A stretch of 64,000 bases of DNA from Dendrolimus kikuchii (taxonomy: Eukaryota; Arthropoda; Insecta; Lepidoptera; Lasiocampidae): contig CM034407.1 in NCBI GenBank assembly GCA_019925095.2, positions 16,374,710 through 16,438,709 on the forward strand, in the 5' to 3' direction. Positions 53,164-63,790 of the stretch are shown in pieces. The position numbers and the translations under genes were made by a program. Within the stretch, counting starts at the first letter, position 1. Each line of letters starts with the position of its first letter. The notes beneath the pieces are model-generated. The model was not told the origin of the DNA. It made no database searches and worked only from the letters and a program-made list of their open reading frames with translations.

Positions 53164-54239
53164 TGTTACGAGTTGCAGGACTCGAATTAAAAATGCCGTT
53201 GGAATTACTATAGAATTTATTAGAACTATACAAACACGTATAACACAGGTATAAATATAACTGAATACAATCGATTCAAACGTAATGCGCGATTCAATAC
53301 ACACGCAAAGTTCGTCACTATATAGATTATCGAATGCACACACATCTTGTCTCGCTGCTGATTATCGCCTGACTGACGATCTCTCCATTGGGCCATTACT
53401 CTATAATGCACCGATGCAATATGTCTACCTGGCAAGCGTCGACGCAATTTCCCAGAAAACGTAATCCGCACACTTGCGTAATTATGCCTGCGAACGGCCA
53501 TAAACGAGTACAATACACAATAGGCTGTTTCCTAATTACAAATTTTAAACACAAAGTAAATAAAAGAAGATAGTCATAAAACAGTTTCAATGTTATTAGC
53601 GCAAACGCTGCGGCAGGTAATAAATGTGCTTTGTCTATAGCTATGCGGGTTTTTTTTTATACAGGGGAAATCCGTTTGAGGATCGTAGGTCGAGCGAGGG
53701 GGAAAGGTCGCGACCCGTGAGTGGGATTTGCCAGGTCGGGGTGGCACTAGCACCCTACGTTGAGATGTGAGATGCTATTGCCACGCCGCGGTTAGGGATA
53801 CCCACTAAAACCCCTGTCCGATCCCGAGTGTCCTTTGTCCGGGCTGTGGGCTCGCTTGCGCATTCACCACCAGCCCGGACGGACGGCGGCCGGCCCCTTT
53901 GCGGGCTGGGCTCACCATTTGGTAGCCGGAGATCTGGATCTCTCCGGCCTTTATGTGCGGGCGGGTCCGGTTTCCCCGCCGGTCGTTCGCACGGCCGTAG
54001 CCTACGGCGGCTGGAGGTCGTCATGGACGACCCTCCGACGCCGCCGCCGGCTCTGGTGGGAGGGGAGCGTGGCGGATTGCTCCCTCTCCCGCTCCGCCGC
54101 CTCCTGTGCGGACATGACGGTTTCGCAGAAGGAGGCGGCTGCGTCCCACCCGTCGGCGCTCCCGACCATGGCCTTTACCACGGCCGGGAGGGACAAATCC
54201 GCCCCGAGAATAGGTATGCAGGGGGCTCAACTTGTAACA
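53164..54239 (-). mobile_element. LTR-1 solo LTR interrupted by an R1-type LINE
   Basis: TGTTACGAGTTGCAGGACTC at the left, CTTGTAACA at the right. ATTA flanks both outer ends (53160-53163, 54240-54243), a 4 bp target duplication. A few tens of bases of the LTR are missing beside the insert. Confidence 0.8.
53650..54211 (-). pseudogene. R1-type LINE 3' fragment
   Basis: The minus strand reads ADLSLPAVVKAMVGSADGWD, AASFCETVMSAQEAAERERE and then an Arg-rich end: the C-terminus of an R1-clade reverse transcriptase as I recall it. A GC-rich 3' UTR follows, ending in an A-run (T-run at 53650-53658). AGCTATGCGGG (53639-53649) and AGGTATGCAGG (54212-54222) look like a diverged target duplication. 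The long plus-strand frames here are antisense. Confidence 0.75.
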
Positions 54240-54243
54240 ATTA

Positions 54244-55100
54244 TTTATTTATTCGCTAAATTTTAATATTATCACCAAAATATATTTATTGTTATTTAGA
54301 TACATTTGCATGCATATCCACTATTATAATAACACTAACGTTACGTTTAACTATAATAACATGTCCTAGGATTTTAGGAGCTTGGTTTTATAATCCCGTC
54401 TAGTCTCCAGCGCTGGCGATAAGACCAATACTATCGGGTTTTATTCCTCTTAATAGCAACCCTTGCTTCTATGAGTGGTACTAGATATAACTATTACGTT
54501 ATATTAAAATATGATTGTACGATATTGGGGTGCTAGACTGTATAGACATTACATTAGGTAAGGGACAAGTATAAGGACAATAATTTGTGTACAGTCGTGG
54601 TATGAAAACGTTCGCCAGTTTTCAAATCGATTCATTTAACGTTCCGCGAGCACGTTACCTTTTCAGACTAATAGAACAGACTGTTCTACAGAAAATTATG
54701 TTTTACTATTTGATAATAAAGTTTAAAATTTAAAAGATAGTTTAGAATCCGCTTTGTTTTTTGTTTTATCTCAGTGTCTGTCATTATCAACATTACAATT
54801 TCCTTTTTTTAAGTTTCCGTATTTTATAAACGTAACATTTATTAAAACGTTGGCAGTATTGTTTCTTGTACTCGTACAAGCCCAAGTAAACTTTAAGATG
54901 ACGAACATTTTCATTCCTCGACTGTACATAATAATTACCTGGTGACTCCTCACGATTTGTATCGGTGTGGGTTTTATAAGGCTTACGTTTCGCCGCTGTT
55001 GCGCGGTGGCGAAAACAATCTCCAGCGAAGTTCGCCCGGACGTTCCGTTTTCTCCGCGCTACGACAAAGTAAACATTTCACATTCCATTCTTAAACTCCG
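54244..55100. other. No gene recognised
   Basis: AT-rich, no shared repeat seen. Confidence 0.4.
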
Positions 55101-55101
55101 T

Positions 55102-55416
55102 ATCCGTGCAGGAACGGAGAAAGAATACAATTTCCTGCGGCCGGGCGGCCTGTCGTAAGAGGCAACTTAACAACCCACAACCAGGTGGTAGGGTATTTGC
55201 TCGACTAGATCGCTACCACCCCTGGTCTAAAGTATGTCGCCATAAGAACCTTGAGTTGTGTTCCGGCATTAGTGACCAGGTTCCAGTCTTCGTTAAGATA
55301 GCAGCAGCGCATTTGTAGCACCTTTGGTGTTGCAAATGTCCATAGGCGATGGTAACCGCTTTCAATCAAGTGGGCCGTCTGTCTGTCTGTCTGTTGAACT
55401 GCTGTAATAAAAAAAA
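55102..55416 (+). repeat. SINE-A copy, long form
   Basis: Complete, with a GTCTGTCTGTCTGT expansion in the tail. TCTTAAA on both sides may be the remnant of a target duplication. Confidence 0.9.
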
Positions 55417-55494
55417 TCTTAAATTTCTAAAAGGGCGTTTAACTAAGGATTCGGGCGATTCGGCCGTTTTTCAGATGCATTATTTTATTGTGAA

Positions 55495-55820
55495 CTAGGA
55501 TATGCCCGCGACTTCATCCTCAAGGGATCTTCCTCTTTCTTCTTCCTCATCCGTCATCTCAAATAGCAGGGTTTTGAAAGCAAATTCCACGCGGACGACG
55601 TCGCGGAAGATCTCAAAAGGAAAAAAACCCCGATTTTGAAACATTCTTCATTGGTGCTCCGCTCCTATTAGTTTTAGCGTGATGATATATAGCCTATAGT
55701 CTTCCTCGATAAATGGGCTATCCGACACTGAAAGATTTTTTTCAAATCAGACCAGTAGTTTTTGAGATTAGCGGCTTCAAGCAAACAAACAAACAAACTC
55801 TTCAGCTTTATACATTAGTA
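55495..55820 (-). mobile_element. Non-autonomous Helitron
   Basis: CTAGGATATGCCCGCGACTT to CAGCTTTATACATTAGTA. Related to 17374-17621. It abuts the next element with no spacer. Confidence 0.65.
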
Positions 55821-56035
55821 CTAGCTGTCCCGGCAGACGTTGTTCCGCCCTGAAGAAATAAAATTTAGAACCCCATTGCAGCGCCACCTACCGGGTCCAA
55901 TTGTGAATCTAAACCATCCTCGAATCCACTTGAACACACACACACAAAAATTCATTCAAATCGGTCCAGCCGCTTAGGAGGAGTTCACTGTCGACACACG
56001 TACAGAAGAATTATATATATAAAGATAGATATACG
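55821..56035 (-). mobile_element. Non-autonomous Helitron
   Basis: CTAGCTGTCCCGGCAGACG to TATATATAAAGATAGA; the GCGCCACCTACCGGGTCC block is intact. Best-preserved copy of this type. Confidence 0.7.
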
Positions 56036-56257
56036 CATGTAATTCAGAGTTCTTACAAACGCAACCAAATACAACAAATCCAAACCGTAAGCCAGACGAT
56101 AGTAATGACATAAGTTTTTCGACTCCCAATAAAAATCCATTCATTGGTATTTAAAAACTTTTAAGCTTAATTCCAAACGACGTGACTGAGAATACAGTGA
56201 AAGAACAATAAAAACGATTTATGATGTCTTATTCGAAGGCTGGCCATAAACACAAAG

Positions 56258-56400
56258 GGATTAGCGATTGACAATAGACATTGTCTTGCTTTGGAAAAAA
56301 TATAGTTTCAGCGCCACCTACTGGGTCCAATTGCGAATCTAAACAATTCTTGAATCCACTTGAACACATAAAATCGGTCCAACGTGTATAAAGGATAGAT
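56258..56400 (-). mobile_element. Helitron fragment
   Basis: GCGCCACCTACTGGGTCC and AAAATCGGTCCAACG; both termini degraded. Confidence 0.5.
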
Positions 56401-56490
56401 GTCAAACAATGGCGTAGCTTCTGTATCTTGACCGTCTAATAATAATTTTTGTTTATCGAACAAGCATGATATTTTTTATTTTATTTTTAT

Positions 56491-56790
56491 TTTATTGCAG
56501 GAGTTCAGCAGACAAGCAGACGGCCCACTTAGTGGAAAGCGGTTACCATCGCCTATGGACATTTGCAACACCAAAGGTGCTACAAATGCGCTCTCTTAAA
56601 GGGGACTGAAACCTGGTCACTAATGCCGGAACACAACACAAGGTTGTTATGGCGGCATACTCTAGACCAGGGGTGGTCGCCATCCAGTCGAGCAAATACT
56701 CTACCACCTGGCTGTGGGTTGTTTAGTCGCCTCTTACGACAGGCCGCCGGGCCGCAGGAAATTGTATTCTTTCTCCGTTCCTGCACGGAT
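56491..56790 (-). repeat. SINE-A copy, long form
   Basis: Complete apart from a 6 bp loss in GCTGCTGCTCTC. Confidence 0.9.
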
Positions 56791-56962
56791 AATATCATAT
56801 TCGAATCGAGATGGACACGATACGATTCTCAAATATGTAGATGTCGAAACGTTGTGAATCGGTGGGTTAAGTGTCGAGCGAGTGTCAGCTTCTTGTCTCA
56901 ATAGAGAGGGCTGTGACCTGTCTGCGAACATTTTTACCTTGACTGCGGTAAAGAAACACTTT

Positions 56963-57105
56963 CATAATAAAACTACGTTTTAACGGTTTTAAGCGCGGTA
57001 ATTTTATTTGATTTTGGTTATTCCGACGTTTCGGCTACTTTTCAGTAGCCGTGATCGCGGAAGACAAAGATGTGAAATGTCAACGAGTATTGTTAAAGTT
57101 TTATT
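56963..57105 (-). repeat. Hairpin-bearing retroelement 3' end
   Basis: AACTACGTTTTAACGGTTTT, CGACGTTTCGG, then a perfect stem CGGCTACT/AGTAGCCG (57032-57039, 57044-57051). Confidence 0.65.
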
Positions 57106-57189
57106 TAGCCTACCGCCAAATTGTTCATTTTAATTATTTAGTTTTAATTTTGTTTATGGTTATTATTTAGTCTATGGGAGCCTAATCTA

Positions 57190-57265
57190 ATTTACTACGG
57201 CTTCGCAACATGTTATGGCTTGAAGAGAAGAAGCGGCGCAAGAAACTCTTCAGCAAACATGCCTA
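57190..57265 (-). repeat. Jockey-like LINE 3' region fragment
   Basis: CTTCGCAACATGTTATGGC and GAAGAAGCGGCGCAAGAAAC, the reverse of the 49250-49310 region. Confidence 0.5.
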
Positions 57266-57569
57266 GCTCTAATAATTTTATATAATATGAAAATGGGTGG
57301 AAGGAAAAATAAAAGTAATTATCAGTCAAGTTGGTTTGTGTTCCGCTGTACGCAGAAAGAGCTTACAGTGTCTTGAGATCTGGCAGCTGGTTTTTACTGC
57401 GTTTGGGTCTTAATAGTTTTGATGATTGGATCCCAAACAGGTGGTATTTTCCAACCATCTTCTCTATTGAAATTTGGGTGATTTTTGATTTAAAAATGTT
57501 ACGAGTTAAATGTCACAGCTAATATTTAGGCGAAACTTATTTATTTATTTAATAGTTAATTGTAATTTA

Positions 57570-57740
57570 TGGTTCTCGTACAATAATTAGCTACCCAAGA
57601 GCGCTCCTATGACATGCGCATCCGACCAGTGTCGTAGTGAGAATGATATTTCGTTGCTATGCCCGCTCGCTTTTATATTCTATTAGTAATCACAACTACC
57701 CGCAATTGTTACAATAGTAGATGGTATTACTTATAATAAT
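57570..57740 (-). repeat. Dispersed repeat, inverse of 18590-18760
   Basis: TTCTCGTACAATAATTAGCT, CTATGACATGCGCATCCGAC. Confidence 0.5.
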
Positions 57741-57753
57741 TGTCATTTACACT

Positions 57754-58550
57754 AGCTAGCCAGCGGCTTCGCTCGAGTTATAAATAAAAAAAGGATACGT
57801 ATATTATGAAGCGGAGATATCTTTTTTACATTGTTACAAGTGTCGAATTTAATTTGTATTTCAAAGTACCTAACGATAAGCACACGCAACGCCATGTAGC
57901 GAAGCGAAGGTGGAACCAACCACGAGAGGAACGTGTTAAAATTGTCGCTGTTATATCATTGTAGTTGCCATGGCGATGTATTTATTAGTGAATTGCAGTG
58001 CTAAATTTTTGGATTACTTTTTCCTGGATAGAAGGTACCTCTGTCAGGCTCTGTCCTATTTTGCAACCCTGACAACGTATATACAAAATTTGTGACGATC
58101 TGTTGCGTAGTTAAGGCATGAAAACGTAACGAACAAACAGACTCACATTCGCATTTGTGATATTATTTAGAATAACAGTTGTCTACAAATAAACGTAACA
58201 AATATTTACAAAAAGTGTCTATTTGACCGGAAGCTACTAAAAATAATGAAAATACAATTGAATACTCTTTATTGGACACTAACATGATTAAAAGAAACAA
58301 AATAATCTTAAACTCGATGGCAATGAGGTTTAATGTACTACGTACTAGACAAGGCGTCCCTAACTAGTTTATTTGAACACTCGTTATGGTCCATGGACAA
58401 GAACTCGCTTAGTCTGCGACGGGCTGTTGTCGCTACTTTATGTGTTTGAGGGAAAAGTAACTATTAAAACAAAAAAATGTGTGTGTGTGTGTGCAGTTCA
58501 CACGCAGTAGAAGTAAAACTTCAGAGAATATACTCACAGATAATCCTAAT
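57754..58550. other. Largely unrecognised; Helitron-like start
   Basis: CTAGCCAGCGGCTTCGCTCG (57756 on) looks like a reversed Helitron end; the rest is not matched. A short GT run lies near 58478. Confidence 0.35.
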
Positions 58551-58551
58551 C

Positions 58552-58885
58552 ATCCGTGCAGGAACGGAGGCATCCGTGCAGGAACGGAGAAAGAATACAA
58601 TTTCCTACGGCCGGGCGGCTTGTCGTAAGAGGAGACAAAACAACCCACAGCCAGATGGTAGGGCAATTGCCCGACTGGATGGCTACCCCACCCTTGGTCT
58701 AGAGTATGTCGCCATAACAACGTTGAGTTGGGTTCCGGCATTAGTGACCTGGTTACAGTCTCCCTTAAGAGAGCAGCAGCGCATTTGTAGCACCTTTGGT
58801 GTGGCAAATGTCCATAGGCGATAGTAACCGCTTTTCATCAAGTAGGCCGTCTGCCTGTCTGCTGAACTCATGTAATAAAAAAAAT
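58552..58885 (+). repeat. SINE-A copy with duplicated head
   Basis: ATCCGTGCAGGAACGGAGGC is followed at once by a second head (58572), making a 20 bp tandem duplication at the very 5' end. Confidence 0.9.
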
Positions 58886-59789
58886 TCTTCTCTAACTGTT
58901 ATTAATTTAAATATAATTCCTTTAGCCTACATCCGTCAATATATTATAATTCAAAATAAACTTCTTAAGTATCACATTAATTTTTCACTGTTTTAGTCTA
59001 GAAATATTATTTTCGGTCCAAATTGGACTTATGTTTAATCGTCGGTCTTATTGGATCTCTTATCTGTGTGCTGCACAGTGTAAAACTCGTATCTCATTCT
59101 CTCGCAGGCTTAGAATTATATGTTTATCTTTTTAGTATCGCTTTTTGAAGTGATAACTTCTTATGGGAGTGTAAACCACTTCGTTACGTAACGCGTTACG
59201 GCGCCAGTCTGTCTGGCTTCCCTTTCTCTCACGTATACGGCAGCGGTAGGCTGGCTCCTCCTCTCTCACTCTAACCCACAGCGCTAGCCGTATTTCTTGT
59301 AATGTACATATTCAACAATTGTAACTAAGAATAAAATATATTTTATAATCAATATAAGATTTTATTAATAAATAACCTTTCCTTCAATTACCATATTAAT
59401 ATACATAAAATTTATGTAATAGCCTACGCTTTTCTCAAGTTAAACAATTTCAATATTGAATAGTTCAACTTAGATTACTTTAAGTTATCACTTCTGTCGG
59501 GCGTCCCGAGACGCACACCCTTGTTTCGTTTCATCGAGTTTCAAATCACAACGATTCTAAGGAAGTTTCATTTCAAAAACCCTTTATGCGTACTAAGGTA
59601 CTGTCCAAACCACTCAAGAAACTCAAATAAAAGTCAAGGGGTGACTTTTCACCGATAACTTGGTTATATTCTCGATAAAATACCTTATTTTAATTAAATT
59701 TTATTCATTTTAACTCGTCTCGAGGAGTTATCGTTGCGGCCATGTTCAGGCGAATTTAAATTGTACTCTCTAAGCGATCTAGCGCTGTA
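58886..59789. other. No gene recognised
   Basis: About 0.9 kb, AT-rich with no shared repeat. Confidence 0.4.
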
Positions 59790-60590
59790 TCATTATATTG
59801 TTACAATTTGGGCCACCTGCATCCGTAAACAAAGCACATTTATTATCTGTCGGTGTGTGAACTAATAACATTGAAGCGCTTTTATGACCGTCTTCTTTTT
59901 GTTTACTTTGTGTATAAAAATTGTGATTGTAAAAACAGCCCATTGTGTATTGTAATCTTTATGATAGTCAGTAGCCAGGTGTGATTCTTAGAAATTCAGT
60001 CGACAGACATATTGTATTTGTACAGTATAAAGCAATGCCCCAAGGGAGGGGTGAGACGTGTATACATTTGATAATCAATATAGTGACGGACTTTGCGCGT
60101 GTTATTAAATCGCGCGTTACGTTTGAACTGATTCTGTTCAGTTATATTTGTACCTGTGTTATACATGTTTGTATAGTTCTAATAAACTCTATAGTAATTC
60201 TGACGGCATTTTAATTCGAGTCCTGTAACTCGTAACAATATTAATACGTGAAGCAAAAACTCTGTACCCCTTTTTACGAAAATTGTGCGGACGGAGGAGT
60301 ATGTAATTTCGAGCTTTTATAGTTTATATAGAGAAGGAGAGCGCAATGCTAATATTTTTTAAAAATTATGCATAAAAATACATTAAATCAATAAAAAAAA
60401 CATTACACACAGTACCATGTATTTGACACACACACGCATATAACTCTTTTGTTTATTGTTAAAGTCAAATTAACAATGTAGCCTTGGCGAAATCTGTGAT
60501 TATAAATCTTTGACGTCAGAACCTTAATAATGTTCAAACTTATAATTTAAATAAATTATGGTCGAATTTCGACCACTGGGCGACCACTAG
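59790..60590 (+). mobile_element. Non-autonomous Helitron interrupted by LTR-1
   Basis: A|TCATTATAT, then the LTR, then ATATTAATACGTGAAGC, ending GGGCGACCACTAG|T. Without the LTR it is ~358 bp. Same family as 26741-27713. Confidence 0.8.
59799..60237 (+). mobile_element. LTR-1 solo LTR inside a Helitron
   Basis: TGTTACAATTTGGG to CTCGTAACA, 439 bp, with TATAAAG at 60026-60032 and AATAAA at 60181-60186. ATAT flanks both sides (59795-59798, 60238-60241). Confidence 0.8.
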
Positions 60591-60599
60591 TTTTAATAA

Positions 60600-60999
60600 T
60601 TTGGTTAGACGGCATAACCAGTTTGTTTTGAATAGCTTCTCTAATACGTAGTACATCTCAATGGGTGGTCTTATTGACTATAGCAATCTCTTACAGGCAA
60701 CCTTTGGATGTACAGGATCTAATTGCAAAGATTAGACAGTTAATAACTACGCATAAAAAAATACATATATACACACAAATAATAATCCTTATGCTCTACA
60801 ATTATTTTGCAATTTTCTATGTTGCGCTCGTGCTGCCATCTGCGATTCTTTGTACACGATATAATTCGTATTGTCGTGACGTCGCTGCTCATGACCGCTG
60901 CAAAATGTTGGCGAAATAACCATTTATAAATTGAAAAGAAAATCGTTTCAATTTAAGTCCTGGTTAAAATATAGACAATGCAGTGCATTTCGTATATTT
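60600..60999. other. No gene recognised
   Basis: The frame at 60665-60919 has no family features. Confidence 0.35.
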
Positions 61000-61001
61000 T
61001 T

Positions 61002-61189
61002 AACCGACTTCAAAAACGAGTGGGTTTGTTGTTTTTGTATGTTTGTTACGCGATTTCTGTGTCAATTGTGGACCTATTTTAATTTTTTTTTATTCGAAAG
61101 AGTCATTTTTTCTTCTTCAAAAATAAAAATGACTTCAAGACTAAGTGAAAAGCAAAAAATACTTTTTTCTAAACATCTTGAAGTCGGTT
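61002..61189. mobile_element. Possible MITE with 12 bp TIRs
   Basis: AACCGACTTCAA (61002-61013) is inverted exactly at 61178-61189. AAGTCGGTT also occurs near 52207 and 61876. Confidence 0.5.
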
Positions 61190-61228
61190 TTAAGTAAAAG
61201 ATAGAGAACTTTTTTTTATTTTTTTTTA

Positions 61229-61411
61229 TTGCAGGTGTTCAGCATACAGGCAGGCGGCCCACTGAATGAAAAGCGGTTACCATCGCCTATGGACATTTGC
61301 AACACCAAAGGTGCTACAAATGCGCTACTGCTCTCTAAGGGAGACTGGAACCTGATCACTAATGTCGGAACACAACTCAAGGTTGTTATAGCGACATACT
61401 TTAGACCAGGG
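61229..61411 (-). repeat. SINE-A fragment fused to LTR-1
   Basis: The tail and middle are present; it stops at TTAGACCAGGG, where LTR-1 sequence begins. Confidence 0.85.
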
Positions 61412-61847
61412 TTATTGAGTTTATTAGAACTATACAAACACGTATAACACAGGTACAAATATAACCGAACGCAACAACTCCAAACATAATGCAGAAGATC
61501 GTAATTCAATAAACACGCAGAAAGTCCGTCACTAAATAGATTACCGAATCTACACAAGTTTTGCTTCGCTCGTGGTTATCGCTCGACTGCCTCCTCCCTC
61601 CATCGAGGTATTGCTTTATACTGCACAGATGCAATATGTCTGCACGGCCGCGTGGATCAAATTTCCTAGGATCACTTTGTACTTTAAATCCGACATAAAA
61701 GAGTACAATACACAATGGGCTGTTTTCTAATCAGAAGTTTTAAACACAAAGTAAACAAAAGAAGTCCAAATGCCGAAAGGTATTAAAATGTGTTTCTACA
61801 GGTATGCAGATGTGAATTTGTCTTTGTCGGGCGTCTAGGTCTTGACA
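61412..61847 (-). mobile_element. LTR-1 copy, one end lost
   Basis: From TTATTGAGTTTATTAGAAC to GTCTTGACA (mutated GTAACA). The first ~50 bp of the plus-strand left end are missing. Confidence 0.75.
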
Positions 61848-62559
61848 TATTTTTTGCTTTTTAATTACTCTTGAAGTCGGTTTATTTTTGCTACAATTAT
61901 TTTATTAATTAGTATGTTAATGAAGATGACCTTTTTTGCGTTGTGTTATAATATTTCTTGTCAAATATTTGCTAAGCTTTGAAATCGCACAGCTGAGCTG
62001 ACGTTTTAAGAAACAAAACGCCGGCGTTCTTGGCATTTCTCCACCAATCTTCCCTGCCAATCCAATTTCCGCCCACAATTTCTACGAACAAAAGAATTCA
62101 TAAACAATAAAGGCATCCCATTAATTAGCGTCGTTCAATAAGTAAGGGAAAGTTTTGTTGGGCATTGAACGGGGGGCCTTTGTTGCTCGGAAACGTAGTG
62201 AATGGCAGTTTTTTGCTATCAAAAGTAACCGATTACAAGGGAAACCACTTGGCAGTAGAGCGGTTCTGTCGCGTGTTGCCGATACAAATTCGAGATTCAT
62301 GTCTCAGTTGTCTTGTAATGTCGGGGAAATTATAAGTGAGAAGTTTTTCGAACCCTTTCTATGTTTTAAGTGCTTGTCAGTTTCCGTGCTATGCAGGGTC
62401 CCGTGGCTATGGACTTTTTTACAAGCTTTTATTTAACTTTCAATTGATGTACCTATGTATGTATGTAAGTTCAGGTGGAATCTTGTAAGTTAAATTAGAC
62501 CAACTTCCCGGTTTCCGATTGAGCTGAAATTTTGCACGAATATTTTATTTATTTATTTT
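61848..62559. other. No gene recognised
   Basis: The frame at 62155-62436 shows no family features. Confidence 0.35.
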
Positions 62560-62865
62560 TTTATTGCAGGAGATCAGCAGACAGGCAGACGGCCCACTTG
62601 ATGGAAAGCGGTTACCATCGCCTATGGAAATTTGCAACAGCAAATTTGTTACAAATGCGCTGCTGCTCTCTTAAGGGAAACTGGAACCTGGTCACTAATG
62701 CCGGAACACAACTCGAAGTTGTTATGGCGACATACTTTAGACCAGGGGTGGTAGCCATCCAGTCGGGCAAATTCCCTGCCACCTGGCTGTGGGTTGTTAA
62801 GTCGCCTCTTACGACAGGCCGCCCGGCCGCAGGAAATTGTATTCTTTCTCCGTTTCTGCACGGAT
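62560..62865 (-). repeat. SINE-A copy, long form
   Basis: Complete, TTTATTGCAGGAGATCAGC to TTTCTGCACGGAT. Confidence 0.9.
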
Positions 62866-62911
62866 AATAATAATATGTATATCGAGTGACAATGCAATAA
62901 TATGGTACCAT

Positions 62912-63092
62912 GGAGCTGATCTAACGATGGAGTCGGAGGGTGGCCATAGGAACTACTGTACTAAACAAAATAGACCCGCCGTGTTTGGGCTCGTTTTACT
63001 TGTCTTGGCTAGCACTCTGCTGCTATATGATATCGAGGATCTCAAAACCTTGTATTTAAAAACCGTTTTAAAAAAGCGTATTTTATTCTTTA
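62912..63092 (+). repeat. Probable lepidopteran interspersed repeat
   Basis: GAGCTGATCTAACGATGGAG, GGTGGCCATAGGAACT and CGTGTTTGGGCTCG recall a common lepidopteran retroposon, from memory only; no second copy here. Confidence 0.4.
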
Positions 63093-63104
63093 TTGCACAC
63101 AAAG

Positions 63105-63315
63105 TCGTGGAAGGCCACGACACACCTTCCATGATCAAATTGATCGTGTACTAGCAGAAGGTGATGTCAGGAGCCTTAAGAACAGATGAGCATGCATGAC
63201 AAGAGTTATGAATATCAAAGAAGCAAGTGACGTGTGTAAGAATAAGCCTAAATGGCGCTCTGTTGTTCGTGCCTACCCCGCAAGGAAACTGGCGTGAAGT
63301 TATGTATGCAGAAAA
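63105..63315 (+). pseudogene. RTE-1 LINE 3' fragment
   Basis: The frame matches GRPRHTFHDQIDRVLAEGDV in decayed form and ends in PTPQGNW-type reading of the tail; stops and indels are present. The (TATG)n tail is reduced to one or two units. Confidence 0.75.
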
Positions 63316-63519
63316 AATAGTTACAAATAAATCTACAAAATAGTGGTCATGTACAAAGTCGAGCTTAACCCTAAAAAGAGTTTTCTTCCAGCAAACCTAT
63401 GGGTCTAGCGAGAGTGGGAAGACAAGAGGCAGGGTTGTGTACATGAAAGTTTATATGGATAAGTAAATAGGTTCTTATAACTAAATGTACATTAAATTTA
63501 CTTATTGAAAATGATTTTA
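63316..63519. other. No gene recognised
   Basis: Spacer between two LINE ends. Confidence 0.35.
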
Positions 63520-63790
63520 CGAGACCCTGGGACCATGAGGGCCGGAGGCGCACAAGCTTTATCGAGACATAGTCAAACGTTTGGTGCATGTCTCACGTAA
63601 CCAAAAGACTGGTTTATGCCTCGGGCAACGCATAAGCGTTGCCATTCATCGAGGCAATGTGGTCACTTTTTTGGGCACGTTTCCGACTGACAGCCGTCTG
63701 GTACTAGATTTTATAGTTTAATTTTAGTTTTATTTATTGTTTAGTTTAATTTATTGATAATTTAGTTTATTTTTAAATAAATTTAAATAT
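63520..63790 (+). pseudogene. LINE-T protein tail with 3' UTR
   Basis: ETLGP-stop-GPEAHKLYRDIVKRL, then GQRISVAIHRGN and LGTFPTDSRLVLDFIV plus the terminal stop. One nonsense codon stands where a tryptophan is expected. Confidence 0.65.

Noticed and set aside
53755..54266. Several overlapping long GC-rich frames on both strands
   Set aside because: They lie over the R1-type LINE end. Only the minus ADLSLPAVV... frame carries family motifs; the others are composition effects.
59799..61847. LTR-1 pair as ends of one full retrotransposon
   Set aside because: The two copies are in opposite orientation, one is fused to SINE-A, the other lies in a Helitron with its own duplication; no pol sequence lies between.
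62532..62867. Recurrent peptides (AACRKRRLNNPQPGGR, MESGYHRLWTFATPK) in many open frames
   Set aside because: They are both-strand translations of SINE-A and recur wherever it does, with indels that ignore frame. Retroposon sequence, not a gene family.
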